Source of the DNA: Sphingobacteriales bacterium
Lineage (GTDB): Bacteria > Bacteroidota > Bacteroidia > Chitinophagales > LD1
Assembly (NCBI GenBank): GCA_018262795.1
Contig: JADFDM010000001.1
Span: 141,308-205,307, forward strand
DNA: 64,000 bases
Reading direction: 5' to 3'
Part shown: piece by piece, positions 7,275 to 16,679 of the stretch
Layout: every line of letters starts with the position of its first letter
Numbering within the stretch: position 1 is the stretch's first letter
Notes under the pieces: generated by a model
Told to the model about the DNA's origin: nothing
Seen by the model: the letters and a program-made list of their open reading frames with translations, nothing else
The model's database searches: none
Translations under genes and position numbers: made by a program

Positions 7275-8417
7275 ATGAGTAAAAAGGGAAAAGTTTTAGT
7301 GGCTATGAGCGGTGGTATTGACTCCACCGTTACTGCTATTATGCTACATGAGCAAGGCTACGAAGTAGTAGGCATTACCATGAAAACGTGGGATTACGCC
7401 ACCTCAGGAGGTAGTAAAAAGGAAACCGGTTGTTGTTCGCTTGATTCGATTAACGATGCCCGACAGGTAGCGGTGGATATAGGATTTAGTCATTTCATCA
7501 TTGACATTAGAGAAGAGTTTGGTGATTTTGTGATCAATGATTTTGTTAATGAATACCTGGCTGGTAGAACTCCCAACCCCTGTGTGTTGTGCAACACTCA
7601 CATTAAGTGGGAAGCCTTGCTAAAACGAGCCGATTTGATGGATTGTGAATTTATTGCCACCGGGCATTACGCTCAGTTGCGTAACGAAAATGATCGGTAT
7701 GTGATTTCCAAAGGTTTAGATCGCAACAAAGATCAGAGTTATGTATTGTGGGGAGTAACGCAACAATGTTTGAAGCGAACATTTTTCCCGATGGGCAAAT
7801 ATCGCAAGCCGGATATAAAGCAAATGGCTCGCGATATGGGATATGTTGAGTTAGCCAATAAAAGCGAGAGCTACGAAATATGTTTTGTGCCCGATAATGA
7901 CTACCGCGGTTTTCTGAAGAGAAGAGTGCCGGATTTGGAACAAAAAGTAGAAGGAGGAAATTTTGTAGATAGAGAAGGTAAAGTTGTTGGCAAACATCAG
8001 GGGTACCCTTTCTATACTATTGGTCAGCGGAAAGGGTTAGGAGTAGCATTTGGCAAACCTATGTTTGTGTTAGAAATTTTTCCGGAGACCAATACGGTGA
8101 TGTTGGGAGAAGAAAAAGATTTGGAACGCAACGGTATGTGGGTGGGCAAACTAAACTTGCAGAAATATGAATCGCTCCCTACGCATACCAAAGCCATTAC
8201 GAAAGTGCGTTACAAGCATGAAGGGGAATCGAGCATTATTAACCAGGTGGACGATAAAGCGAAGGTGGAATTTATGGTGCCCGTATCGGCTATTGCTCCC
8301 GGGCAATCTGCTGCCTTTTACGAAGAAGATGATTTGATTGGAGGAGGAGTTATTTTTTCTAACTTCAACATTACATCTGAATCGAATGCTACTAAAACGA
8401 ACTTGCAGCATGCTTAA
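7275..8417 (+). CDS. mnmA: tRNA-specific 2-thiouridylase
   Basis: MnmA adds sulfur to U34 of Lys, Glu and Gln tRNAs. A 380-residue protein with the ATP pyrophosphatase P-loop KVLVAMSGGIDST at the N-terminus, first catalytic Cys in TPNPCVLCN, the YEICFVPDNDYRGFL motif with the second Cys, and the C-terminal PPGQ-type barrel entered at YTIGQRKGLGVA. The ATG at 7275 is chosen over an in-frame start 17 codons upstream because that one precedes the promoter. The gene overlaps the next by 8 bp, suggesting co-transcription with the lipoprotein. Confidence 0.95.
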   Translation: MSKKGKVLVAMSGGIDSTVTAIMLHEQGYEVVGITMKTWDYATSGGSKKETGCCSLDSINDARQVAVDIGFSHFIIDIREEFGDFVINDFVNEYLAGRTPNPCVLCNTHIKWEALLKRADLMDCEFIATGHYAQLRNENDRYVISKGLDRNKDQSYVLWGVTQQCLKRTFFPMGKYRKPDIKQMARDMGYVELANKSESYEICFVPDNDYRGFLKRRVPDLEQKVEGGNFVDREGKVVGKHQGYPFYTIGQRKGLGVAFGKPMFVLEIFPETNTVMLGEEKDLERNGMWVGKLNLQKYESLPTHTKAITKVRYKHEGESSIINQVDDKAKVEFMVPVSAIAPGQSAAFYEEDDLIGGGVIFSNFNITSESNATKTNLQHA

Positions 8418-9144
8418 ACCCAACAAGAGATTTCCGTGGGCGGGTCTCTTTCTTACAGGTATATTATTTTCAGTCTTTATTTTCTCCTGCAAGGACAAAA
8501 AAGATACGCTCGTGTTAGACTATCAGTACGAGTATTTCCCCACTGATTCTGGACATTATGTGGTGTATGATGTGGACTCGATTTTCTATTCCTATAATGG
8601 GCAACATCATAACGACACGGCTCACTATCAGCAGATGGAAATGATTACAGATACCACCTATGACAATGAAAACGCGATGAATTATGTGCTCACGGTTTAT
8701 CGCAGAGCGAATGCTAATTATTCGTGGACTATAGATAAGGTTTGGGAGGTTAAACGCAGCGTGACTAATCTCATCAAAAAAGAGGACGACCTTCGATTTG
8801 TCAAACTTATTTTTCCTCCTCAAGAAGGGGCTGAATGGAACGGCAATATTTTTATTCCCTACACCACTCCTTATGATGGCTATAAAGATTGGACTTATTC
8901 TTATGAAGCGGTGAACGTGCCTTATTCCGTTAACGGATTTAGTTTCGACAGCACCCTTACCGTAAAGGAAGTGGATGACGAAAATTTGATTCAAAAGAAG
9001 TTGCGCAGAGAAGTATATGCCAAAGGCGTTGGGATGATTTATCAGGAATGGGAAATTGTGAATAAGCAAAACGTGCAGGCGAATTGGGAAAGCGGAGTAG
9101 AAAATGGATTCCGCATTAGGATGCGGGTGGCCGATCACAATTAG
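8410..9144 (+). CDS. Putative lipoprotein, unknown function
   Basis: A 244-residue protein whose N-terminus is a lipoprotein signal (hydrophobic stretch ending FIFSCKDKK, lipobox Cys at about residue 27). The mature part starts YEYFPTDSGHYVVYDVDSI, a pattern common in Bacteroidota outer-membrane lipoproteins of unknown role, and then alternates beta strands rich in Tyr and Trp. The start at 8410 was chosen because only it puts the signal peptide at the N-terminus; the frame is open for 24 more codons inside mnmA. It overlaps mnmA by 8 bp and precedes a secreted protease. Confidence 0.75.
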   Translation: MLKPNKRFPWAGLFLTGILFSVFIFSCKDKKDTLVLDYQYEYFPTDSGHYVVYDVDSIFYSYNGQHHNDTAHYQQMEMITDTTYDNENAMNYVLTVYRRANANYSWTIDKVWEVKRSVTNLIKKEDDLRFVKLIFPPQEGAEWNGNIFIPYTTPYDGYKDWTYSYEAVNVPYSVNGFSFDSTLTVKEVDDENLIQKKLRREVYAKGVGMIYQEWEIVNKQNVQANWESGVENGFRIRMRVADHN

Positions 9145-9168
9145 CCAAGCGCTTATGGATCATCATTT

Positions 9169-10821
9169 ATGAAGACACCGAAGATTTTTTTTGCGCTTTT
9201 TATTTTATCGCTACCGATAGCACTGTGCGCCCAACACAATTACTACTGGGTTAAATTTAAAGACAAAGCCAACAGCAGCTTTTCTATCAACCAACCTTCT
9301 CAATTTCTTTCAACGGCTTCTATTGAAAGAAGGCAGAAACAAAATATTGCGGTAAACGAAACGGACTTACCTATTTCGCAAAATTATATTGACAGTATCT
9401 CTCCTTACGTTGTTGAACTAAGGCATCGGCTCAAGTGGTTTAATATGGTGGTGGTGCAGTTGCCCGATTCTACTTTTGCCGATTCTATCCGTCAGTTTTT
9501 ATTTGTGGATACACTCAATCGAATTGAAGTTTCACCAGCACGCGCTGTGAGCAACGAACAAAAATTTGAAGCTGTAACACCGGTAGATCAACATTATATC
9601 TATCCCAACCGATACGGCATTGCCTATCATCAAACCAATATGATGAACGTGGATTTGCTGCACCAAGCCGGAGCACGTGGGCATGGAATTATTGTTAGTG
9701 TAATGGACAATGGCTTTCTGAATGTAAATACCATCAAAGGATTCGACTCTGTTCGCCAACGCATTTTATATACATGGGACTTTGTGCACAATCAGGAAAA
9801 TGTGTATGCAGACGGTGGTCATGGCACCAGCGCTTTTAGTTGTATGGCAGCCAATATTCCGGGGCGAATGTTAGGCACCGCACCGGATGCTTCCTACTAT
9901 CTTTTACAAACAGAAGATAATGGTGCGGAGTGGGTGATGGAAGAATATAACTGGGCGGCAGCCGCAGAATGGGCCGACAGTGCAGGGGCGCAAATCTTCT
10001 CCACTTCACTGGGCTATACTGATTTTGATGGAGGTATAGGAAGCCATACGTACAATGATTTGGATGGGCATACTACTATTATTGCTCGTGCCGGCAACAT
10101 GGCTTTTGGCAAAGGCATTTTGGTATTGAATAGTGCGGGCAACGAAGGTGCTGCCGCTTGGCATTATGTAAGTACCCCGGCTGATGGAGATAGCATATTG
10201 GCCATTGGAGCGGTGGACTCTGCCGGAGTGATTGCTGCTTTTAGCGGTCGGGGTCCCACTGTGGATGGACGGATAAAGCCTGATATTTGTGCACAAGGAG
10301 TGATGAGCGGAGTGCTGAATACCATTGGCGAAACAGGTTACAGCAGCGGCACTTCCTTTAGTTGCCCCATAATGGCCGGTAGTGCGGCTGCTTTGTGGAG
10401 TGCTTTCCCTGATAAATCGGCTCGTGATATTTCTACCGCTATTCGAATAAGCTGTCCTACTTTTTGGTATCCTGATAATAACTACGGATCGGGGATTCCT
10501 AATTTTTACACCGCGTATTGGCTGCTGAAAACCGATTACAACGAACGAATTTTGCAAGTGACGGATGATGTGGTGCTATATCCCAACCCTTTCAGCAGTG
10601 ATTTGAACATCGCCTTATTCGGAGGAGACAAAGACAAAAAGCATTTGATTCAACTGTTTGATATGTCGGGAAAAGAGTTGTTGCGCAAAGAAGTGTTTTT
10701 GCGTGACCACACCTTTGAAGTGCTCAACTATACCGAAACAAAAAATTTGGCTGCCGGAAAATATATTCTGCGCTTAGATGGCAACAAAGCCTATAACCAC
10801 GTAGTGATAAAGGCGAAGTAA
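9169..10821 (+). CDS. T9SS-sorted S8 (subtilisin-like) serine protease
   Basis: A 550-residue secreted subtilase. Signal peptide FFALFILSLPIALCAQ, then a pro-region typical of Bacteroidota S8 proteases (YYWVKFKDKAN, ASIERRQKQNIAVNETDLP). Catalytic triad: Asp in IIVSVMDNGF, His in DGGHGTSAFSCMAA, Ser in SGTSFSCPIMAGSAAALWS, with the oxyanion Asn in LNSAGNEG. The last 80 or so residues are a T9SS sorting domain (VLYPNPFSSDLNIAL, LAAGKYILRLDG). All catalytic residues are present, so it should be active once exported. Substrate is unknown. Confidence 0.93.
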   Translation: MKTPKIFFALFILSLPIALCAQHNYYWVKFKDKANSSFSINQPSQFLSTASIERRQKQNIAVNETDLPISQNYIDSISPYVVELRHRLKWFNMVVVQLPDSTFADSIRQFLFVDTLNRIEVSPARAVSNEQKFEAVTPVDQHYIYPNRYGIAYHQTNMMNVDLLHQAGARGHGIIVSVMDNGFLNVNTIKGFDSVRQRILYTWDFVHNQENVYADGGHGTSAFSCMAANIPGRMLGTAPDASYYLLQTEDNGAEWVMEEYNWAAAAEWADSAGAQIFSTSLGYTDFDGGIGSHTYNDLDGHTTIIARAGNMAFGKGILVLNSAGNEGAAAWHYVSTPADGDSILAIGAVDSAGVIAAFSGRGPTVDGRIKPDICAQGVMSGVLNTIGETGYSSGTSFSCPIMAGSAAALWSAFPDKSARDISTAIRISCPTFWYPDNNYGSGIPNFYTAYWLLKTDYNERILQVTDDVVLYPNPFSSDLNIALFGGDKDKKHLIQLFDMSGKELLRKEVFLRDHTFEVLNYTETKNLAAGKYILRLDGNKAYNHVVIKAK

Positions 10822-10947
10822 ACGCTACCTCACTATCCTCCTCTGAGTTACCGGTTTATCAATTTGCTAGTTCCTAATTCTTTTCTCCGATTCATAACTG
10901 TGAGTGACAGAAGAACTCAGCGATAATTAGCCCAAAACTCGGATGAC

Positions 10948-10977
10948 AAAAAAAATGCGCAGTTGCTTGAAAACTGC
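10948..10977 (-). terminator. Rho-independent terminator of the methyltransferase gene
   Basis: Read on the minus strand, the stem GCAGTT / AACTGC with a 7-nt loop is followed by GCATTTTTTTT, directly after the stop codon at 10980. Confidence 0.75.
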
Positions 10978-10979
10978 TG

Positions 10980-11711
10980 CTATTTTATACAAACCGCAGT
11001 CACATACTCATAGGTAATTCCCTGCTGGCAAGGCTCTAATTCGTAATAATCTTTGCGTCTGAAAATATGGCAAAGCAACTTGTTGGCTTGGTGCAATCTC
11101 ACTCCTAAATGAAAGGGAAGAAATTTCCCGACAAAAGATAAGGCTGTAGTTTTAAATCCTCCGTTTTTATTTTGCCCGTGCATCTCTACGTGGCTGAAAT
11201 ACTTCAACAGCAATGCGGTAAATTCTTCTACCGTATATTCTCTAATGTGAAAAATATTTGCCGGTTTATCGTTCAACCTCTTCCCCGGATTTGTGACCGT
11301 TCTATTGGGGGTAGAGCATAAAAAAGTTCCCCCCTGCTTCAACACTCGAGATACTTCTTTTAGAAAATCTTCATCCGCATCAATGTGCTCTATCGTTTCT
11401 AACGATACATACACCTCTGCAAAACCATCGGCTACTGGTAGCTGCGTGCCACTCGCCAATTTAAAATCAGCAGCAGGGTTCTTACACTTCTCATTCGCCT
11501 CTTTCAACGCTTCTTCCGAAACATCAAAACCGTGCGTAGCTTTACTTCCAACAGAAAAAATAGCAGTGCCTTCTCCGTTGCCGCAAGCGCAATCAATCAC
11601 TACTTTGTTAGCTGTAAACTGCTTCGCAAAAACGAACCGTAAATGATGTTCCGTAGCTACCCAATTGGGCATAAAAAAATTAGCTGACAATCTTTCCTTT
11701 TCTACATCCAT
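10980..11711 (-). CDS. Class I SAM-dependent methyltransferase
   Basis: A 243-residue methyltransferase of the UbiE/Methyltransf_11 type. SAM motif I is VVIDCACGNGEGTAIFS (about 35-51), the acidic post-I residue lies in HGFDVSEEAL, motif II region is YVSLETIEHIDADEDFL, and motif III is RVLKQGGTFLCSTPNRT. The C-terminal third (YFSHVEMHGQNKNGGFKT) is the substrate lid. Substrate cannot be told from sequence; relatives act on sugars, lipids or small metabolites. It is a single minus-strand gene with its own terminator. Confidence 0.85.
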   Translation of the reverse strand: MDVEKERLSANFFMPNWVATEHHLRFVFAKQFTANKVVIDCACGNGEGTAIFSVGSKATHGFDVSEEALKEANEKCKNPAADFKLASGTQLPVADGFAEVYVSLETIEHIDADEDFLKEVSRVLKQGGTFLCSTPNRTVTNPGKRLNDKPANIFHIREYTVEEFTALLLKYFSHVEMHGQNKNGGFKTTALSFVGKFLPFHLGVRLHQANKLLCHIFRRKDYYELEPCQQGITYEYVTAVCIK

Positions 11712-11787
11712 AACTTGATTTGTATGGCTAAATAAAGATTTTGGAAATGTAGCGCGAAATAAAAAAGCGTGAAGGAAAGTGGATGAC

Positions 11788-12336
11788 TCAATAAGGTGCG
11801 TTGTGCGAATCCTTCTCTTCCTTCATACGATGCCCTTTCTTGTCAATATAATACCAGATAAAGCGCGGCTCGTATATCCCTGCTTTATTCTGTTCTCGGC
11901 TTTGATCGCCCACTTTGGCAATTCCACCTTTAAAGGGAAATGCACAATCGAATTTTGGAACAATAATCACTTGGCCTTCCATATTAGCGTAGCCTGTTTT
12001 TCCGTTTTCAATAATCCGAAACAGTCCTTCAGAAGTAGAATCGGGGCCGTTGTTGTAAGGAAACACCCGAAACAAAAAGTTTCCCTTTTTATCAATAGCG
12101 ATATAACCCATGCCGGGTTTCAGCACGATGGCAATTGTTCGGAAGGTATCCGTAAAGCACCTTGTGTATTTAAAATAAGGGATTACGGTATCTCCCTTGT
12201 TATTGATATATCCGAAGGCATTGTAATGGAGGTCTTTTATCAAGAAATAAGAATCACTTGCTCTATCTGTTTGAGAATACAAGGAAGGAGAACTCATAAG
12301 AACGACAGAAAACAAAAAAACAAATCGCGGTAGCAA
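11788..12336 (-). CDS. WG-repeat secreted protein
   Basis: A 182-residue protein with signal peptide FVFLFSVVLMSSPSLYSQ and three WG (KWG/beta-hairpin) repeats: FGYINNKGDTVIPYF, MGYIAIDKKGNFLFRV and TGYANMEGQVIIVPKFD with AFPFKGGIAKVG. The last repeat ends in YYIDKKGHR. WG repeats are binding scaffolds of unclear function, common in Bacteroidota. The start is the TTG at 12336, the only start keeping the signal peptide; the first in-frame ATG (12297) would lose it. The 609-residue protein at 18263 carries the same repeat type. Confidence 0.7.
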   Translation of the reverse strand: MLPRFVFLFSVVLMSSPSLYSQTDRASDSYFLIKDLHYNAFGYINNKGDTVIPYFKYTRCFTDTFRTIAIVLKPGMGYIAIDKKGNFLFRVFPYNNGPDSTSEGLFRIIENGKTGYANMEGQVIIVPKFDCAFPFKGGIAKVGDQSREQNKAGIYEPRFIWYYIDKKGHRMKEEKDSHNAPY

Positions 12337-12393
12337 TGATTTTATTTAGAGGATGAAATTAAAGAATGAACTTTCTTTCACCGACAAACGGGC

Positions 12394-12425
12394 ACAAAAA
12401 AATAAACCCGCTATTGCTAACGGGT
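12394..12425 (-). terminator. Rho-independent terminator of the PLP enzyme gene
   Basis: On the minus strand the stem ACCCG / CGGGT (10-nt loop) is followed by TTATTTTTTT, about 25 bp after the stop at 12450. Confidence 0.7.
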
Positions 12426-12449
12426 CTATCTGGAACAATTGATTTTTGC

Positions 12450-13760
12450 TTACGCAATTTTTCTAATTTCCTCTTTTTTATCGTCTTCGCTGTTGTTATC
12501 TTTCTTCCTGAGGGGAGTGGCTTTAAAGTCTTCATACAACTCGTCCAAAGAGTAGTTTTCTTCCTCCATAATTTTAGGAAGATAGTGAGCGATACTTTCT
12601 AAAAGCTTGGTAATATCCTGCAGGCTGTGATTGCGAGTAAGCACTACGCGCAAGCCTGTGTTTTTGATAGAAACTGCCGGGAACATAGCCAGGTTACAGA
12701 ACATGCCTTCGTTGTAAAGAGCGTGCATAATTTTTGCCCCTACTTCTTGTTTACCAATAGCAATGTAAAAGATAGGAGTAAGCTCACCGGAAACTAAAGG
12801 TAGTTCTAGCTGACGGCACTTTTCTACAAACAACACCATCCGTTCAAACAAATCACTTTGCATAGTTTCTATTTCGTCACTCAAGTGTATTTCTGCCGAA
12901 GCTTTTACAGCTCCTAAAACAGCCGGCTGCAAGGGGCCGGAGAAAATAAAGGAGCTACCACAGTTTTTAATCAGTGTTTTTTGGTCTTCATCATAAAAGG
13001 TAAGAGCACCACCGCAGTTTCCAAATCCTTTGGCCAAGGAAGTAATCACCATCATGCGAGGGTGATACGGCATGCTTTGCAGCGCTAAGCCGCGACCGTG
13101 CTTTCCGGCCCAACTCATTCCGTGGGCATCATCCACATAAAAGTGAAACTGTTCGTATTTCTCCAGTAACTGCCATATATCTCCGAACGGAGCAGCATCG
13201 CCATACATAGAATAAACACCATCGGCAAAATACCAGATGCGCTCATAGTCGTGTCGTAAAATCTGAATCCGTGTTTCTAATCGGTTCATATCATTATGCG
13301 GAACGTTCTCCACATACACGCCATCTCCTTTTGCCATTTGCAGTGCGTTGCGAACGCTGTTGTGAACTTGTTGATCGGCAATCACCGCATCGCGCTCTCC
13401 CAAAATAATTGGAATCACAGATACGTGGCCTAAACTGGTGGTAGGGGCGAGTAGGGTTGGCTTGCCCATTATTTCGCCCAGCATCTCTTCTATTTCACCA
13501 TACATCCCCATTTCTAGAAACATACGAGAGCATGAAAATTGTGCCCCATACTTATTGACTGCTTCGATAGCGGCCTTTTTTAAGCGCTCATCGGTTTCGA
13601 GTCCGAGGTAACTGCAAGAACCGTAATAGACAAATTCTCTGCCTTTCACGGTCACATGCTTTCCATCAAAATTTTGGTCCTCTGTTCTCTGCTGGATAAG
13701 GTCGAGGGAGCGTACCTTAAACGCCAATTTGTTGATGATGTCGCTAAATTCTTTTCTCAT
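12450..13760 (-). CDS. Alpha-oxoamine synthase-like PLP enzyme (BioF/KBL/SPT family)
   Basis: A 436-residue class II aminotransferase-fold protein. Family marks are GREFVYYGSCSYLGLETDERL, the PLP-stacking His in ADQQVHNSVRNAL, the PLP-binding Asp in YVDDAHGMSWAGKHG, and the Schiff-base Lys in TSLAKGFGNCGG. Relatives condense an acyl-CoA with an amino acid: BioF (biotin), KBL (threonine breakdown) or serine palmitoyltransferase (sphingolipids). The substrate is not decided by motifs, and there are no biotin genes nearby. The C-terminus has an extra charged tail (KKDNNSEDDKKEE). An exact promoter element lies 59 bp upstream. Confidence 0.8.
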   Translation of the reverse strand: MRKEFSDIINKLAFKVRSLDLIQQRTEDQNFDGKHVTVKGREFVYYGSCSYLGLETDERLKKAAIEAVNKYGAQFSCSRMFLEMGMYGEIEEMLGEIMGKPTLLAPTTSLGHVSVIPIILGERDAVIADQQVHNSVRNALQMAKGDGVYVENVPHNDMNRLETRIQILRHDYERIWYFADGVYSMYGDAAPFGDIWQLLEKYEQFHFYVDDAHGMSWAGKHGRGLALQSMPYHPRMMVITSLAKGFGNCGGALTFYDEDQKTLIKNCGSSFIFSGPLQPAVLGAVKASAEIHLSDEIETMQSDLFERMVLFVEKCRQLELPLVSGELTPIFYIAIGKQEVGAKIMHALYNEGMFCNLAMFPAVSIKNTGLRVVLTRNHSLQDITKLLESIAHYLPKIMEEENYSLDELYEDFKATPLRKKDNNSEDDKKEEIRKIA

Positions 13761-13818
13761 AATACCTGTGTATTTTTATGCAAAATAGGGGGGCGTTTAT
13801 CCCTGTGAAAGGAAACAA

Positions 13819-13826
13819 CAAAGATA
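13819..13826 (-). promoter_or_regulatory. TAnnTTTG -7 promoter element
   Basis: The minus strand reads TATCTTTG, an exact -7 match, giving a leader of about 50 nt to the ATG of the PLP enzyme at 13760. Confidence 0.55.
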
Positions 13827-14003
13827 AAATCAACAGGTAGTAGTGGTGGTGTATAATATTTTGGCTACTTGCATTAATACTGTGAGAGACGCTGTAAAAA
13901 TGGAATCGGCTGTATCAATTTTAATGACAGCGATTTGTAGGGATAGCGCAGATAGTAACATTGCTATGTATAAAAGTTGTAACGACCTGATTCGTATTCT
14001 GGA

Positions 14004-14011
14004 TATATTTG
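14004..14011 (+). promoter_or_regulatory. TAnnTTTG -7 promoter element of the histidine kinase
   Basis: TATATTTG is an exact -7 match. Transcription would begin near 14018, upstream of the kinase. It cuts through a 62-codon open frame (13843-14031), which argues that this frame is not a gene. Confidence 0.55.
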
Positions 14012-14081
14012 AAAAAAATCATCACGTCTGATAAAAGCTATAATTGATAAAATCAAGGGGGGGAGTTACTGGAAAGAGAGG

Positions 14082-16556
14082 GTGATTGGCATCCTCGGTT
14101 TGGGCATGTACTTTTTCGGGAACCTCATTGAAATTTTATCATCCCCTACTCATACCACTACCGACCCTCCGGCCATTTGGATTACCGGGGCTATATTGAG
14201 CGGTATCCTCACCTTTGTTTCTATTAGTAAATACAAACATTACACGCCTACGCTGTTCAAATTCGTTATCTACTTCGTCAACTTTAATATTGTTTTTGCC
14301 TATTCGGACAGTGTAAAGAAAACGATGGACGACCAGTCCTTTTACTTGTTTTTGAGCTACGCTATTTTTATTGTGAGCAGCCAGATGCTCGAATCGCGGA
14401 AAGAGTTAGTTTTTATGAGTTTTTACGAGATGTTGTTGTTTGCAGGAGCCGTGTTTCTCTCCTACAATTATCATCCCATTATACTCAATCCGCTTCACAT
14501 CCTCATGTTTGCTTTTGTATTGGCGGGGAATTATGCTATTGGGGTGGCACGTTTACGATTAACCCAAATTTCAGGGAATTCAAGTATTCAGTTCAAGTCC
14601 ATCAGTGAGAATGCTCGTGACACGCAGGTGATGTTAGATGCCGACTTTCGGTTTGTGTATTTAAACCCGGCAGTAAAATCGCTCACCGGGTATGAGGCTA
14701 CAGAGCTACTGAAAAAGGAATTTTTTGAGCTAATGGTACCAGCGGATGTGGCTGGTGTGAGGACTGCGCTGGACGAAATAAAACTACACCCGGAAGAGCG
14801 AGTTAGTTGTGAGTACCGCATGAACCGCAATGACGGGACTCATGTGTGGGTCGAAAGTATTTTTAGTGCCTTTGAAACCGCTTCGGGGAAAAAAGGCGAT
14901 TTGATTTTTGCGGAGACCCGTGACATTGAATCTCGGAAAAAACTGCAAGATGAAATTCAACATCAGTTGAAGGTAGAGGAAATGCTGATTAAGCATTCTA
15001 CTCAGTTTATAAATGTAGATCGCACGGAAATACAGCAGGGCATAGACTATACTTTAGGAGAGTTTGGTGCTATGCTGGAAGCAGATGCGGCTTTAGTTTA
15101 CCGGATGCAAGGGAAACTGCATGACGAATTCCAATCTACAAACCATTGGTTTAAGCAAGAAGAAATTGCCATCATTCAACACTTCAATCTGATTGTCAGA
15201 ATCAATCAACAACTGATTTACTTTTTACGTGATTGGAAGGGAGATAAGTCTTCCTGGGGCAATTATATCTCAGGGGATCGGTTGCATCAAATTGAAGCCT
15301 TAGCAACGGATGATTTGCCCGACAAAAAATTTTACCTCATCCCAATGCAAAGTGGGAATGTGGTGAATGGCTTTATCGTATTTGTGTTTGATCAAAGCGT
15401 TCATCATGAGCGTTCGAGTTTCTTTGGTCTGATAGGAAGTATGGTCGCAAACGCTTTCACCCGCTTGCGCACCGAAACACGATTGCACGAAGCGCAGTTG
15501 ACCAATGAATATATTCTAAAAGCGCTTCCCGACTGGCTTTATATTGTTGACTCTAAAGGAGAGTTTACCGGAATGAATGACTATTCTACGTTAGAGTCGT
15601 ACATTCCGGATACCAATCTGATAGGGAAAAAGTTTACCGATGTTTTGCCCACCGACATTGCCTTGAACTTTGAACAAGCATTAAATGAGGTAGCCGACTC
15701 TGATCAAATTACTGCCTTTGAGTACCATGATACTTCTATATACATAGGGCGCTATTTTAAAGCCATTCTTGCCCCATTTAAGGAAGGAGAATATCTCATT
15801 ATCATTCGTGATATTACTGACTTGAAAGAAGCGCAGTTAGAATTAGTCAGCAAGGCGGAGAAATTAGAGCAATCGAATAAGGAGTTGGAGGAGTTTGCTT
15901 ATGTGGTGAGCCATGATATGAAACAACCTATTCGCACTATCATCTCTTATCTATCGCTGCTAAAGCGGAAGTACGAAGATAAATTAGATGATACGGCCAA
16001 CGAGTTTATTAATTTCTCTATCGGAGGAGCCAATAAAATGAGCGACCTCATTCGCGATATACTTCAATATAGCAGAGTCGAACAGCAAGTTGAATTAGTG
16101 AGTGATGTGTTTCTTGGCGATTTGGTGCGGAAAGTTCTCGGCAACCTAAATGATACTATCCAGAAGAATAATGCAGAAGTGTTGGTAGATAAACTTCCGT
16201 CAGTTACCGGCAATGAAACCATGCTGCATGAGTTGTTTCAAAACTTGGTTGAAAATGGAATTAAATACAACCGAAGCGAGCACAAGAAAGTCACCATAAC
16301 GGTGAAAGACAGTGGTGATTTTTGGGAGTTTGAAATTGCGGATAACGGAATCGGGTTTGACGAGCAATATTCGCAACAGATATTTAAAATATTTAAGCGG
16401 CTCCATAACGATGAGGAGTTTCAGGGAACTGGGATCGGTCTGAGCATTTGCCATAAGGTGGTGATTAAGCACGGAGGTAAAATATGGGCGCAATCGGTGA
16501 AAGGGCAAGGCAGTAAATTCTATTTTACGTTGCCCAAAAACTACAGTGACCAGTAG
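14082..16556 (+). CDS. Orphan membrane PAS-GAF-PAS sensor histidine kinase
   Basis: An 824-residue hybrid-free sensor kinase. Residues 1-160 hold about five membrane helices. PAS 1 spans about 165-290 (DADFRFVYLNPAVKSLTGYEA; PAC-like EYRMNRNDGTHVWVES). A GAF-like region follows (about 300-460), then PAS 2 (about 465-585). The HisKA domain has the phospho-acceptor His611 in SHDMKQP; the ATPase domain shows N box NLVENGIKYN, G1 ADNGIGFD and G2 GTGIGLSICHKVV. No response regulator is adjacent, so it is an orphan. The GTG at 14082 is the listed start, but the frame is open to 14013 and a non-ATG start nearer the promoter (for example CTG at 14028) is possible. Confidence 0.85.
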   Translation: MIGILGLGMYFFGNLIEILSSPTHTTTDPPAIWITGAILSGILTFVSISKYKHYTPTLFKFVIYFVNFNIVFAYSDSVKKTMDDQSFYLFLSYAIFIVSSQMLESRKELVFMSFYEMLLFAGAVFLSYNYHPIILNPLHILMFAFVLAGNYAIGVARLRLTQISGNSSIQFKSISENARDTQVMLDADFRFVYLNPAVKSLTGYEATELLKKEFFELMVPADVAGVRTALDEIKLHPEERVSCEYRMNRNDGTHVWVESIFSAFETASGKKGDLIFAETRDIESRKKLQDEIQHQLKVEEMLIKHSTQFINVDRTEIQQGIDYTLGEFGAMLEADAALVYRMQGKLHDEFQSTNHWFKQEEIAIIQHFNLIVRINQQLIYFLRDWKGDKSSWGNYISGDRLHQIEALATDDLPDKKFYLIPMQSGNVVNGFIVFVFDQSVHHERSSFFGLIGSMVANAFTRLRTETRLHEAQLTNEYILKALPDWLYIVDSKGEFTGMNDYSTLESYIPDTNLIGKKFTDVLPTDIALNFEQALNEVADSDQITAFEYHDTSIYIGRYFKAILAPFKEGEYLIIIRDITDLKEAQLELVSKAEKLEQSNKELEEFAYVVSHDMKQPIRTIISYLSLLKRKYEDKLDDTANEFINFSIGGANKMSDLIRDILQYSRVEQQVELVSDVFLGDLVRKVLGNLNDTIQKNNAEVLVDKLPSVTGNETMLHELFQNLVENGIKYNRSEHKKVTITVKDSGDFWEFEIADNGIGFDEQYSQQIFKIFKRLHNDEEFQGTGIGLSICHKVVIKHGGKIWAQSVKGQGSKFYFTLPKNYSDQ

Positions 16557-16679
16557 TAGCCATCCCGGTGCATTCGCAAAATTTATTTGCCACATTTACT
16601 AGGAGAGGCAACTCTTTTCATTCCCAATGCTTTGTTATACTTGAGTTCCCTTTGAAATGAATTATTTAAACATCGCCAC

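Noticed and set aside
7085..7282. 65-codon open frame upstream of mnmA
   Set aside because: No family features, no ribosome-site or promoter support, and it runs into the mnmA promoter and start.
8515..9138. 207-codon minus-strand frame opposite the lipoprotein gene
   Set aside because: Fully antisense to a credible lipoprotein, with no signal or family features of its own.
13843..14031. 62-codon open frame before the histidine kinase
   Set aside because: Non-ATG start, no recognisable features, and an exact promoter element for the kinase lies inside it.
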